A DNA stretch of 64,000 nt from Branchipolynoe longqiensis (GCA_030323885.1 CM059197.1:32815884-32879883), one strand, 5' to 3'; shown: positions 41,054 to 51,615, numbered from the stretch's first letter. The notes: generated by a model from the letters alone, not told the origin. Translations and numbers: made by a program.

Positions 41054-41106
41054 AACCAGCCTATTTCAGTAAAAGTGATGTTCGAGTTGTGATTGTTGGG
41101 GGTGAA
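41054..41106 (+). repeat. 53-bp segment identical to 43898-43950
   Basis: From AACCAGCCTATTTCAGTAAA to GATTGTTGGGGGTGAA; the second copy is embedded in the ATTGCAATGCA satellite 2.8 kb away. No mismatch seen. Confidence 0.93.
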
Positions 41107-41260
41107 GTGGGGTGGGTGAGGAGAGCCTAGTGGTGTTGCTTATGAGGGTGCGAGATGGTGCTGGGAGTGGGGTAGGTGGTGGGTCCGCGGGGAAGGGAAG
41201 GGGTGGGGATATGGGGGTAGGGACATGTGGTTTGGAGTGGGGGATGTGGGTTGAGACGGA
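41100..41260. repeat. G-rich low-complexity tract
   Basis: GTGGGGTGGGTGAGGAG and GGAAGGGGTGGGGATATGGG. A further G-run lies at 41511-41524. Confidence 0.7.
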
Positions 41261-41697
41261 GATCTAGCCTAGCTCTTGCCCACAGCTGCTGAAAGATGTA
41301 ATAGCACACACCACGAATGAAGAGAATCGATGGACTGAAAATCAATCGTGGAAAGACAGGAACACAAGCCCCACTCCGACGTGCCAGTCATTTAGTGCGC
41401 ACACTGGCCGCTAGGGGCGCCACCGCCATTCGGGCAATGTGAGAGTGCTGGTTATGCTGTGTGGTGACTGACAATAGCAGTGGTGCTACTGCTAGTGGTG
41501 ATGGAATAGGTGGGGGGGGGGGGGGTTTCTTCTTAGCCTGTGGCTAAGTGTGAGCAATGGGGTCTATTGGGCTGGGGATTGGCGGAACACAAGAGGTATT
41601 CAGTTGTGCAGGCACAATTTACTTCTTTTGCAATGAAGAAAACCATTTTGGAATGGCTGACATCTCCAGTCAGACGCATTGGCTGAATTGGTAAGAC

Positions 41698-42159
41698 TTA
41701 TACCCCAGTCACACGAGGCCTGCGTTCGCTAACGATCGATTCGCGACGTCAAAACCTCCTCCTTGTGCCCTCCTTACGCCCTGATTGAGTGCTGTCGCCG
41801 CGAGGACACCAACCTCCCGGCGTCCATTTCGGGAATTTTGGATGCAAGGAGGTTGCTGCTGCTGCACGTGGAACCTCCTTACGCCCTGTTCCGGCGGCGC
41901 CATTAAAAATGGTTGGCGCCCTGGCGCCGCCCTGGCGCCGCCCTGGGTTGGTACCAACACATGCGATGCTGCAGTCACCGTGCGGTCTGCGCCGACATGG
42001 CACAGACATGGCGCCGACATGGCACCGACATGGCGCCGACATGGCGCCTAAAACGTATTTGAATCAATATATCGAATGGAACGCTGGGTGGTTGGCGTCC
42101 TTTCTTGGGGTGTAGGGAGGTTGGCGGCGAACGCTGCCTCTCGTGTGACTGGGGTAAAA
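41698..42159. mobile_element. MITE-H-like, GGCGCC-saturated family
   Basis: Element 41701-42156 with TACCCCAGTCACACGAGGC at the left and the inverse CTCTCGTGTGACTGGGGTA at the right; left flank TTA, right AAA (one change). Inside: CTCCTTACGCCCTG twice, GCCCTGGCGCCGCCCTGG, and four GACATGGCGCC units (41993-42050). Open frames here are compositional. Confidence 0.8.
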
Positions 42160-42186
42160 GATTACTAAGAGTGCTTGCTGGTTTTC

Positions 42187-42452
42187 CATGCCTGGCTGAG
42201 TCAATCCAATGACTTCCAAAATTGATACTTGTCCCTACCTAGCCTGGCACTCGGCATTAATAATATATGGTAAGGACTGGTTAACTCAGTATCAGGATAA
42301 TGTGACCGAATGGGAACTTGGATCATGCTGCTGGCTGAGCCATAAATGGGGCAGCGCCATAAATATTACCATGAGTGTGCACTGTCGCAAGTTGGTACCC
42401 ATCTTGATATGATGTTAGATGTTGCTGGGACGTAAAAACCTAACAAAGAAAT
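42187..42452 (+). mobile_element. SINE-A, head missing
   Basis: Starts at CTGAGTCAATCCAATGACTT and runs to TGGGACGTAAAAACC and a short AAC tail. Confidence 0.83.
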
Positions 42453-42464
42453 CTTCATTAGGAG

Positions 42465-42775
42465 ATCCACCGGGACAGCCTAGTGGAATAGTTGATCTGC
42501 TCGAATCAAACCAACAATCTTTAAACAAAATAATACTCATCACAAATCAGGCTTCCCTGGTGCGAGAGGTGACTAGGACAGACAAAAGCTGGTGGCTTCA
42601 ATGTAAGGATACTGTAACTGAGTATTGCACTGTGTCAGTGTGCTGGAAATGCAGTGCTTTGGTTTGAGGCAGCACTATGAAGCCACCGTCAATGTAAACT
42701 TGTCACAAGTGGGTGCTAGCTGTCTTGTTAGGACCCCCCAATGTTGGTAGGACATAATACCCCATTCACTCACTC
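42465..42775 (+). mobile_element. SINE-A, very diverged
   Basis: Order of blocks kept (AATCAAACCAACAATC, AAGGATACTGTAACTGAG, GAGGCAGCACTATGAAG, AATGTTGGTAGGACATAA) but identity is low; an old copy. Confidence 0.6.
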
Positions 42776-42944
42776 AACTACCATCGGTCATTAATCATGA
42801 GCGAGCTGCTGCTGCTAGGCTTAAGAGTTGGTATTGCTGGATTTTGGATGACTCCTTGATTTAATTGTGAGATGTGAATGGGCGTGAAAGGGCCCTGATA
42901 CTGTGATGTCTCACCTTTTCACATACACACAGTCATAAGGCTTT

Positions 42945-43030
42945 CTGCAACATTGGCACACAGGCACACACACATTGCGATGCAGCACACAGGCATGTAG
43001 ACACATTGCAATGCAGCACATACATATAAA
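42945..43030. repeat. Outlying units of the ATTGCAATGCA satellite
   Basis: CACATTGCGATGCAGCACAC and CACATTGCAATGCAGCACAT, 600 bases upstream of the main array. The DNA between (43030-43640) is unique and gene-free as far as I can see. Confidence 0.75.
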
Positions 43031-43649
43031 TATTTTTTATTCATCTCAATACATATTTTGTCAGTGCCGAGGCACTGGTCTTCCAGCCGTTGGAGCGATC
43101 ACATTTGATTTGTACATAGTGGAAGTGGAATGTGTTGCATTGTGTGCAGCACAATCCATTCTGAACATAAAAAGAAAGTGGGGGAGCAGCCTATGCTGCA
43201 TAGTGTACAGCATAGGTACTCAACATAGTGCAAGGTATATGCATCAAGATAGAGTGTGCAGTAATGTACACTAGTGGTTAAGTCATATGCTGTGTTTGTA
43301 TGTTATAGACTTTACAAGTCGAATGAAGAGAATCCAGTAACCACCACCATTTTGTTATTGTTTTGTGATTTCTTTGCATTCTCTCCCAGTTCATCAACTC
43401 TTCACCAATACAGATAACCACTGCACACTGGAACTACAGCTTGTTTATAGTTTAATCATACCAAAGCAGTTTTTGCTCCAGTCATCATTCGCCCTAGATA
43501 AAAAGATTCACCCCATACTTGCAGCAGGGGCGAAAACCAACGCATTAGAAAAAGTGGCGCAAGGCTGGGTAAATGCAATGAGCATGCAAATTCTTATTTT
43601 AAGAAGCAAACTACATTCTTCACGTACATCTTTATATATATGTATGCGC

Positions 43650-43723
43650 ATTGCAATGCATTTTGTTTGTTGTTGTTTTACGTCCTAGCAACATCTAAGG
43701 TCATATCAGGACATTGCAATGCA
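43650..43723 (-). mobile_element. SINE-A 3' fragment inside the satellite, 11-bp duplication
   Basis: 52 bases (TTGTTTTACGTCCTAGCAAC, TAAGGTCATATCAGGAC) between two copies of ATTGCAATGCA (43650-43660, 43713-43723). Severe 5' truncation. Confidence 0.8.
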
Positions 43724-43897
43724 GCACATACATATGTATGCACATTGCAATGCAGCACATGCACATGTATGCACATTGCAATGCAGCACAAAAACATGTA
43801 GACACATTGCAATGCAGCCATACGACTGACACAGGTGCTAACACATTGCAATGCAACACACAAACATGTGTACCAACGTGCCATAAACCTGTACATA

Positions 43898-43950
43898 AAC
43901 CAGCCTATTTCAGTAAAAGTGATGTTCGAGTTGTGATTGTTGGGGGTGAA
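43898..43950 (+). repeat. 53-bp segment identical to 41054-41106
   Basis: Interrupts the satellite between CTGTACAT and CAATAAACCTGTAC. Confidence 0.93.
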
Positions 43951-44494
43951 CAATAAACCTGTACACACAATGCAATGCGCCGCACATAAACCTGTACACA
44001 CAATGCAATGCGGCACATAGGCCTGACGGTACATTACAATGCAGCACATACACATGTAGACACGTCGCAATGCAGCACATATGTCTGATCGCACATTGCA
44101 ATGCAACACATAAACCTGTAGAAACGTCGCAATGCACATACACCTGGAGAAACGTCGCAATGCAACACATAGGCCTGGCAGCACATTGCAATGCAGCACA
44201 TAAACCTATCGACATACGCAGTATATAGGTGCACACTGCAATGTCTGATTTAGGCTTAAGCAGTTAAACACACATTGAAGTGCATCACGTATGCTTAGAT
44301 GTACACTGCACTGAACGACCTAGACATACACACACTGTAGTGTGTCGAACAGGCCTAGCCGGTCACTGTATTGCATCACACAGGCCTAGTGGCATGCTGC
44401 AATGCATCACACAGTGTATATATCATCATTGCAGTGTACATATAGACATAATCTACACTGCAATCTCTACACAGAACACAAACAGGCCGAAACT

Positions 44495-44775
44495 CCACCC
44501 CCCCCCCCCCCAAACCTACGCTACCCTACCATGCCTTACCTGCTGAGCTGTTCTTCCCACCATAACCCCCGTCCTCTCCCCTATCCCCCTCGCCCTACCC
44601 CGGCCCTCCCCTCCCCTATTCCCCTCCCCTCCCGTCTACCCTCCCGTCTCCCCTCCGCCTCCCCTCCCATCCCCCATCCCTCTCCCCCTCCCTCTCCCTC
44701 CCCCATCCCTCTCCCTCCCCCTCCCTCTCCCTTCCCTCTCCCCCTCCCACTCCCCTCCCCTCCCCATACACCTAC
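44495..44775. repeat. CCCCT pyrimidine tract
   Basis: C-run at 44495-44510, then CCCTCCCCCTCCCTCTCC for 200 bases. Confidence 0.92.
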
Positions 44776-44889
44776 CTCCTCACGGAGCCCCATCAAGTAA
44801 TGGTGGCGCCGACAATTTGCGCTGGTCACTGCGGGCGGCGCTGCATTGATTTCCTCCTGTGTTAGCGTAGCACTAAAACGTGGCAATTA

Positions 44890-44912
44890 GCAGCACCCTC
44901 TGGTGGCCATTT
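44890..44912 (-). promoter_or_regulatory. CTCF-like motif
   Basis: Minus strand ATGGCCACCAGAGGGTGCTG matches the animal CTCF core (CCACCAGRKGGC-type) closely. It lies in a GC-rich unique patch between a pyrimidine tract and a transposon. Binding is inference. Confidence 0.35.
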
Positions 44913-44949
44913 CCAACAGTATCTGTCCATCGACTTCGGACCCAGTTGC

Positions 44950-45235
44950 TTATTTCGGCGGCCCGGCAAAATACTACCATCTATCATATAAAAAGTTTGG
45001 TTAAACGAAAGTCAGTTAATCCAAACTATCGGTTAATCCAAACAGAATTGTCGGGCACCAGACCACTTCCAGTATAGTTAAACCAAACTTTCATGTGGTT
45101 ATAAGGTCATCTGAGACCCCACCAACTTTTTTTTGTATGATAAATGGTAGTATTCTGCCGGGCCGCCGAAAAAAGTTTGGTTTAACCGAGCTTGGTTTAT
45201 CGCTGTTATACTGTCTATACATAAAAAACAATAAT
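44950..45235. mobile_element. Third pogo-like family, larger copy
   Basis: Left CTTATTTCGGCGGCCCGGC, right GCCGGGCCGCCGAAAAAAG followed by GTTTGGTTTAACCGAGC and ATACTG. Shares GGTTAATCCAAAC words and the TACTACCAT...ATATAAAAAG core with 32662. The outermost left end is missing. A further GGTTAAACCAATGATC fragment lies at 45325-45400. Confidence 0.7.
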
Positions 45236-45399
45236 CAAAGTGTCCACATACATTGTATTTTTATTACAATCATAATGCACCCACGTTTTTGCCAAGACCA
45301 AGTCAAAGTCGAAACCAATGCTTGGTTAAACCAATGATCAGTTAATCCAAACAAATTTCTAGGGTCCATTCAAGTTTAGTTTAATGGGATTATCCTGTA

Positions 45400-45645
45400 A
45401 ATTGATACTTGTTGCCACTTAGCATAGCTCTTGGGCTAGCACAATAAGGTGGTCTCTATTTGCAATATTTCCTATTTTCATGATCCCGAGACCTGAATTC
45501 AGGCCCACACTTTCTTGCCATTCGGGGGCTAGCGCGCTGACCATTACGCTACCTAGGCTCCCTGATACAATATCACCATATTCACACCTACGTGGCTCCT
45601 TGCCTGAGAGGTCAATACAGACTACTGCACATTGAGTTGAGTTTA
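45400..45645 (-). mobile_element. SINE-C copy
   Basis: Minus strand: AGTAGTCTGTATTGACCTC, TCAGGCAAGGAGCCACG, GGAGCCTAGGTAGCGTAATG, TCAGCGCGCTAGCCCC, ending ATGAAAATAGGAAATATTGC. The B-box region is replaced by AGTGTGGGCCTGAATTCAGG. Confidence 0.72.
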
Positions 45646-45797
45646 TTTAACCACAGACATGACTGTATTGATGCGCCAAGGGGTGATGTTCCAGCCAATC
45701 AATCAATGGTTGCGTTTAATTGAAGTTCATACTTATGCAAGGTACATTGCTATATCGCTACAAGATATCGGCAATTGAAATATTTACATAGAATCAG

Positions 45798-46130
45798 ACC
45801 CGACGGGATGGCCGAATGAGTTGAGCATCAGTCTCCCATTTTGCTAGACCGTGGGGTTCAAAGCCTGGTTGAATCAAACCAATGACTTAAGAAATTTATG
45901 CTTGTTGCTTCCTAGCCTGGCACTCGGCATTATTAGGAACGAGCAATGACTGATTGGTTCAGTGTCAGGATAATGTGACTGGGTGGGATATCAGGTCATG
46001 GTGCTGATGGTCTGGTCTCCTAATGGGGCAGCATTATAAAGTTGCCATGAGTGCACACTGTCACAAGTCAGTACCCATCTTGATATGACCTTAGATGTTG
46101 CCAGGATGTAAGATTCCAGCAACCAACCTA
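45798..46130 (+). mobile_element. SINE-A, full length, type 1 head
   Basis: CGACGGGATGGCCGAATGAG, B-box-like GTGGGGTTCAAAGCC, complete body, tail AGATTCCAGCAACCAACC. Confidence 0.9.
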
Positions 46131-46264
46131 GAATCAAACATAGAATGTTCACATATAATGCAAGCATTGGCCAGAGGACAAGTGATGTCAAAGTTACATA
46201 AAATAGTTGTATGCATGTAAAGGTCAGGTGAGCAACTCTTTAAGGTCACTTGGCGATGCGGGTC

Positions 46265-46846
46265 CCGGTGTAGCAGGAAATCACAAACGCTGTAAATCGC
46301 AAACCCCGACTTGTGGTTTCCTATGAAATCGCAAACCTCCATGTCATATATGGGCATGGGAGGTTTTCGATTTCCTAGGAAATGACATATCCCCCCTGCA
46401 CATCGCAAACGCCCCATGTTTGGCAGCCTTTATCCTAATGAAAACATCTTTGCATTCGTAATTCCGACCGTATGTGTTCTGAAAATGGTCTTTATTCACA
46501 AATGTCACCACTGTGGCCATTATAAAGGCCAGGTAAAGAGGTGCGGCAATATCCTGGTATTATCACTCAGTTTCAGGATCGGCAATGTAAACAATGTCGT
46601 TAGCAAAATGGCCTTTTGAGTTCCAACTTCAGTCACTGCATACAGTAAATAGAACCATTTTAATATTCCAAATTATTATTTATCCATTATTTAAACCATT
46701 ATTTACTATTGTATTTGTTGAATATTACAAAATGCTACAACGCATGGGGGGGTTTGCCATTTTTAGGAGGGGTTTGTGATTTCCTAGGAAATTGCAAACC
46801 CCGGGGTGTGCGATCTCCAGAGGTTTGCGATTTCCTACTACACCGG
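46265..46846. mobile_element. MITE-Z, complete
   Basis: Ends CCGGTGTAGCAGGAAATC and the inverse GATTTCCTACTACACCGG; subterminal words AAATCGCAAACC and GGTTTGCGATTTCC repeat several times. The centre holds a 67-codon frame (MFGSLYPNENIFAF, then IHKCHHCGHYKGQV) partly conserved in the 63-kb copy. No target duplication assigned. Confidence 0.82.
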
Positions 46847-46849
46847 CGT

Positions 46850-47140
46850 GGTTCCCGGCGACTACTCCGCTCCCTGTGCATCTCCTTAAGCGGTTCCACG
46901 AGGGCTGCTAAGTATTACAGGCGTGCACGGCCAGGCCGTCATTCATCAAGGCTCACCGGATTTGCGCCGCCTCCAAAAGGAGCTTTAACCGTACGTGGAA
47001 GTGCATCTTAATTGTCATTACGCCACCAGGCGGCGCCACCAGGACCGCGACATACGGTCACCGAACACACCTCATCACCGGACGCGAACATACGCCGCTT
47101 GACGCCATTATTCATAGCATAATGTTGTTTTACTTCTCGC
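46850..47140. other. Unique CpG-bearing patch with CTCF-like word
   Basis: Includes CGCCACCAGGCGGCGCCACC at 47021-47040 (CTCF-like) and many CpG. No exon recognised. Confidence 0.35.
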
Positions 47141-47270
47141 TTTGTCGGAGGTGAATTGCAATTAGGACCTGCTGATCGGCGATTTCTTCCATAGACGTTT
47201 TTGTTTTTGTTGTTTTTGTTGATGTATTTCCTCCACCCCACCTCCCCCGGCTCATGGTTTCTAATTTGAA

Positions 47271-47328
47271 TCCGTCCTGATGTGACCTTATATGTTGCCA
47301 GGACAGAAAGCCCCACACAAAGAAACAA
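47271..47328 (+). mobile_element. SINE-A 3' end fragment
   Basis: CCGTCCTGATGTGACCTTAT and TTGCCAGGACAGAAAGCCC. Confidence 0.7.
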
Positions 47329-47364
47329 TCTAATTTGAATATATGATGAGTAGGAGGCTCCACA

Positions 47365-47675
47365 TTCATTAGGACAATGTGACTGTGTGGCACATCACGT
47401 CATGGCGCTGATGGCCTGGTCTCACCATGAGTAGCCTGGTCTCACCATGAGTGGCCTGGTCTCACCCTGAGTGGCCTGGTCTCACCATGAGTGGCCTGGT
47501 CTCACCATTAGTGATCTGGTCTCATCATGAGTTGCCTGGTCTCACCATTAGTTGCCTGGTATCACCATGAGTGGCCTAGTCTCACCATGAGTAACCTGAT
47601 CTCACCATGAGTGGGCACTATCCCAAGCCGGTACCCGTCCTGCTATGACCTCAGATGTTGCTAGAATGTAAATTT
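47365..47675 (+). mobile_element. SINE-A fragment containing an internal minisatellite
   Basis: Starts TTAGGACAATGTGACTGTG and ends TCAGATGTTGCTAGAATGTA. Between GGCCTGGTCTCACC (SINE body) and GAGTGGGCACTATCCC (SINE body) a 20-base unit TGGTCTCACCATGAGTGGCC is repeated about ten times (47417-47610). Confidence 0.85.
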
Positions 47676-47950
47676 TGTAAAATAATTTCTAGTCAGTGGA
47701 GCGTCACGCCTCGCGCCGGGGGGTGGAGAGGTGCATGCCGGTACCCCCCACCACCACACACACCCCGGACAACGTGTGTGTGTGTGGGGGGGGGGGGGGA
47801 TAATATCTTATTACACGTGGTAAAGGGTTTATATCTATCCACATATAATAAACAAATTATATTATATACATATAGTTTGTCTATTTAATATTGTATATAT
47901 GTATTGCTGTTCTCTGGCGATATCAACAGTGTTTCTGTTCAGTTTTGAAT
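47676..47950. other. Unique stretch with GT/G-run
   Basis: GTGTGTGTGTGGGGGG at 47777-47800; otherwise nothing recognised. Confidence 0.4.
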
Positions 47951-48308
47951 TTAAAGTTGCATAGTCATAGTCCGATGAAAACATCAAATTTTCAAAATCA
48001 AAAAAACTTATCTAGATTTGATTCTATATATTCAACTTAGACACTGGTGCACTTATTAAGCATTTGTTGCTGCATAGAAGGGCATAATGAGTCAATTAAT
48101 AGAAACGGTTAGTACTGAAGTCTATGGTCGAGTTTTGGCGTGCTTGCCATAATTATTTTGGCATGTTTTGACATCAAATATCTCCAAAATTAGCCATTTA
48201 AAATAAACGTTACTTCAAACTAAATTAAAGTAGATTATAAAGATTAGTATAATATATTTATCTCAGAAAATAGCAAACACTCAAAAGCATCGGACTATGC
48301 AACTTTAA
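47951..48308. mobile_element. MITE-T, complete
   Basis: TTAAAGTTGCATAGTCATAG to CATCGGACTATGCAACTTTAA, TTAA at both ends. It has a 7-base duplication (ATAGTCC region) in the left TIR and is otherwise close to the family consensus. Confidence 0.92.
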
Positions 48309-48429
48309 GCAGGCTACGATGGTGTTTGCCAGGCAACGGACTGTCTGCTGTTGTGTGACGTGTACATGACAACGCGCGGGTGCTGTTGTGACGTACATAC
48401 CACTGACAAGTCCACACACAGACACTGGT

Positions 48430-48540
48430 ATCCCCACCTCTCCCTACTTCCCTCCCCCCTGCACCCCCCCCCCCTGTTTCCCCCTTGTCTCCCTGTCCCC
48501 TTTGTCTCCCTGCTCCCCCCCTCCATGTCCTCCCATGTCT
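48430..48540. repeat. C/T-rich tract
   Basis: CCCTCCCCCCTGCACCCCCC and CCCCCTTGTCTCCCTGTCC. Confidence 0.8.
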
Positions 48541-48553
48541 CGTCGCCTGGGTC

Positions 48554-48859
48554 TGTTGCTGTAGGCTTATCTACCCTATGCCCTCTGTTTTGGTACCAGC
48601 CACCACAACTACAGCTGTCAAACCAAACCGAGCCTGCGTCACAGCCTACGTCAAGGCCTACGTCACGGTCGTCGTCGTGCGCCGCCTGGCTTTCAATAAT
48701 GCATATTATGGGATGGCCGTGATGGGACGCAGCCGTCAGGGACGAACAGACAATCTGTCAGGCGCGAGGCTGGAAATAGACCCGGACGCGGAAATGCCGG
48801 AATATTTTCGAGACATAATTAATTGCGTTTACCGACTGTCCCTTTCCGCTGTTATGTAA
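48554..48859 (+). other. CpG-rich unique patch with an open frame (weak gene candidate)
   Basis: A frame beginning upstream in the C/T tract stays open to a stop at 48857. Its last ~60 codons lie in unique, CpG-rich DNA: RRLAFNNAYYGMAVMGRSRQ, then GARLEIDPDAEMPEYFRD and IINCVYRLSLSAVM. The composition is unlike the satellites, but no domain is recognised and no splice acceptor is obvious. Confidence 0.2.
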
Positions 48860-49032
48860 TTTATTCAAATTAATAAGTGTAATAACTGATAATGTAATAT
48901 TGTGTCGTTTTGTAAGCTATTTATGACCTCATTCATATTGCAGTTCTCTGGCGATATCAATTATTGCTGTGGTATTTTTTTATTTTAGAGGCTTACCCCA
49001 CCCAGGAAGGCAGTCTGCGATTTATATATGTA

Positions 49033-49222
49033 TACAGTAAAACCTCTCTAAAGTGACCGACCATGGGACCGACTTTAAATGGTCCATTTATGGAGCTTGT
49101 CAGCTTAGGGAGTTTTGTTATCGTTACAATGGTATTTTATGGGTGATCCTTTGGGACCCAAATAAAGCGATCGACATATGGGAGTGGGCGATCTGCGGAG
49201 GTGGTCAGTTAGAGAGACATTA

Positions 49223-49227
<5 letters not shown>
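49033..49227. mobile_element. MITE-P, complete, TA duplication
   Basis: Element 49035-49225, CAGTAAAACCTCTC and AGAGAGACATTACTG, inside a (TA)n context. Confidence 0.9.

Positions 49228-49272
<45 letters not shown>
49228..49272. repeat. (TA)n microsatellite, left of element W
   Basis: About 22 TA units, continuous with the MITE-P end. Confidence 0.93.
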
Positions 49273-49275
<3 letters not shown>

Positions 49276-49746
49276 TCAGCCTGACGAAAATGGGCCAATT
49301 GGTGGTTCATTTAAGATGTCAGCATCGCAATTCTTAAAGTGTAGTGCATTTCTTTGTTTTATATTAACTTATCCTAGAAACAAATAAGGTTGTTGTATTT
49401 TCTCTACCTTTACATTCAGGATAAATTTAAGGACTTTGCAACACCTCTGACATTGCTAAACTATAATTATGATGATCGACGCCGACATCCAATGATCGAT
49501 GCCGACAACTTTAACAGATGTCGGCATCGCAATTCTTAAAGTGTAGTGCATTTCTTTTTTTTTTATAAAATTATCCTAGAAGCAAATGAGGTTGTTGTAT
49601 TTTCTCTACCTTTACATTCAGGATAAATTTAAGGACTTTCCAATACCTCTGTCAATGGTAAACTATAATTATGAAGATCGACGCCGACATCCAATGATCG
49701 ACGCTGACAACTTCCCCCAATTGGCCTCTTTTCATGATCCTGACCT
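49273..49746. mobile_element. Element W: inverted ends plus a 201-bp internal duplication, inserted in (TA)n
   Basis: Ends CAGCCTGACGAAAATGGGCC (left) and GGCCTCTTTTCATGATCCTG (right) are inverted with a few changes, each followed by CCAATTGG. Inside, AGATGTCAGCATCGCAATTC (49313) and AGATGTCGGCATCGCAATTC (49514) start two ~200-base units. TA repeats flank both sides, so the element split one microsatellite. Confidence 0.75.
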
Positions 49747-49863
<117 letters not shown>

Positions 49864-50154
49864 GTGTGTGGACTAGTATTAGCGATGAGACCTGCACATG
49901 TTGGCATATGGAAGCAATGCTGTACGCATATCGTGATAAACACTGGTGGATCCTGAATACTTTATTATCGCTCACTGGTGTGGGTGGTATGCCATATACT
50001 ATGGGGCAGTAAGGAATACTTGGGAACCCGTATGTAAATAGGTGTAATATTTACTGCATAGCTACCGTGTGAAATGTAGGTAAGAAGTCGGTTTGACAAA
50101 GTGTCCTGCCCATATACCGAAGGCAAAAATAGCAATCTGCGTTTATTATAATTA

Positions 50155-50325
50155 TAGGTAATATATTATAAATATAATATGTATCACATATTAACATATA
50201 GCATAATGATATATGCAATGCATAATATGGTATATAATATGATACATGATATATATTATATATAGTATATTATATATATTATATATATTATATATGTATA
50301 TATATATTATATATATTATATACCT
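50155..50325. repeat. AT-rich ATATAT/TATTATA tract
   Basis: Imperfect ATATTATATATAT with ATAATGATATATGC units. Confidence 0.85.
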
Positions 50326-50530
50326 CCTCCGACGCGAATGATGTTTTCTGGGTATGCATGTTCCGCGGAGCGCCGGGGATGGCGCCCCCAGTCATGAACA
50401 TGGAGGAGGCAGTACAGTATATAGTGTAATAATAATAATTAACACACAATAATAATATTAATAATAAGGACTTAATTCCCTTCTGTGCCTTTATACTCGC
50501 ATAGGGCGTTATACATCACATATATTATAT
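50326..50530. repeat. Repeat H copy
   Basis: AATTCCCTTCTGTGCC, TTTATACTCGCATAGG and TACATCACATATATTATA match 8.4 and 20.4 kb. The upstream GC-rich part (CGCCGGGGATGGCGCCCC) parallels the GC-rich part at 20.3 kb. Confidence 0.55.
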
Positions 50531-50815
50531 ATATTAAATATGATATATATTGTATATACTGTATATATTGTATATACTGTATATATTTTATGCATTGTAT
50601 ATATTGCATATATTGTATATAATATATATATTGTATATATTATATATAATATATATGATATATTATATATATAATATTTTATATACATCATATATGATAT
50701 ATATTATGTATATTATATATTATATATATCATCTATTTTGTATTTTATATATTTGATATATATATACTATATATTATGCATATTATGTATATCATGTATA
50801 TTATGTATATGAAGT
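50531..50815. repeat. TATATATTG / ATATGATATA tract
   Basis: Nearly 300 bases of pure A/T/G dinucleotide-like repeats. Confidence 0.9.
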
Positions 50816-51064
50816 ATAATCTATTACAGTAATATAAACCAACGGAGGAACTAATTGTCTTTATTATTGTATTCATTATTTAAGTTCTTCGGAGTCGCAT
50901 ACCCACCTTGATATCGGGTTCGTTTTTTTATTCGAATTGTATATTACATGTTTTTACCCAAGCTAGTGGGAGTCGCGCACCTACCCTTGGTTCAATGGTG
51001 CGGATCGGCAGCCACCTGCGAGTGCGTGGGACACTAAAATCCAACCACGCTCCTCGCATTACCA

Positions 51065-51152
51065 CTGTATTATATATAAATGTATATATATATATAGATG
51101 TACATAGATATATATATAGATATATATATATATATCTAGATATATATATATA
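51065..51152. repeat. (TATAGA)n / (TA)n tract
   Basis: TATATAGATATATATA repeats directly left of MITE-P; a matching tract follows at 51335-51363, so the MITE split the microsatellite. Confidence 0.9.
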
Positions 51153-51331
51153 CAGTAAAACCTCGAACCCCACCACCTCCAGAGATCGACCACTCCCCTA
51201 TATCGTTCGCTTTACTTAGGTCCCAACAATACCATTGTAACCATATTCTAACTCCCTAAACCAACCACCTCCCTAAACGGACCACTTAAATTCGGTAACA
51301 AGGGCGGTCGATTTGGAGAGGGTTTATTGTA
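51151..51331. mobile_element. MITE-P, complete
   Basis: Element 51153-51329, CAGTAAAACCTCGAACC and TTGGAGAGGGTTTATTG, TA each side. Confidence 0.9.
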
Positions 51332-51366
<35 letters not shown>

Positions 51367-51414
51367 ACAGCCTGTGTGCTAGCCATTCATCATGGCAATA
51401 TCTGTATTGGTTCT

Positions 51415-51615
51415 TTTTGTTGTTGTTGACGATTTATACTGCCTATCATGGATAAGTCTGAATAGACTTGTTTTCACCATTAGACAGTTTGTCGATAGAA
51501 AGCCCGGGCCTACACTTTTACCGACCCAAGGAATTGTTAACCTCCCACACCACATAGACATGGCATGAGAGCAACTGGACTTTGATGATGCTGTCAGTTA
51601 TACACAGGGGTGTTC
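51415..51615 (-). mobile_element. SINE-D body
   Basis: Matches 23855-24050 (CATGGATAAGTCTGAATAGA, CCACACCACATAGACATGG, GTTATACAC) at about 90% by eye. The tRNA-like head is missing here. Confidence 0.82.

Larger units (their letters stand above)
43640..44260. repeat. ATTGCAATGCAGCACA satellite, ~15 units
   Basis: The palindromic core ATTGCAAT within ACATTGCAATGCAGCACA recurs every 30-37 bases, separated by TA(A/C)AC(C/A)TGTA-type spacers that vary more than the core. Degenerate units continue to about 44450. ATTGCAAT is a C/EBP-like half-palindrome; the Cys/His-rich minus-strand frames come from the repeat. Confidence 0.88.

Noticed and set aside
43678..44236. Cys/His-rich minus-strand frames suggesting zinc fingers
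   Set aside because: They are translations of the ATTGCAATGCAGCACA satellite; Cys/His spacing follows the repeat period and appears in several frames.
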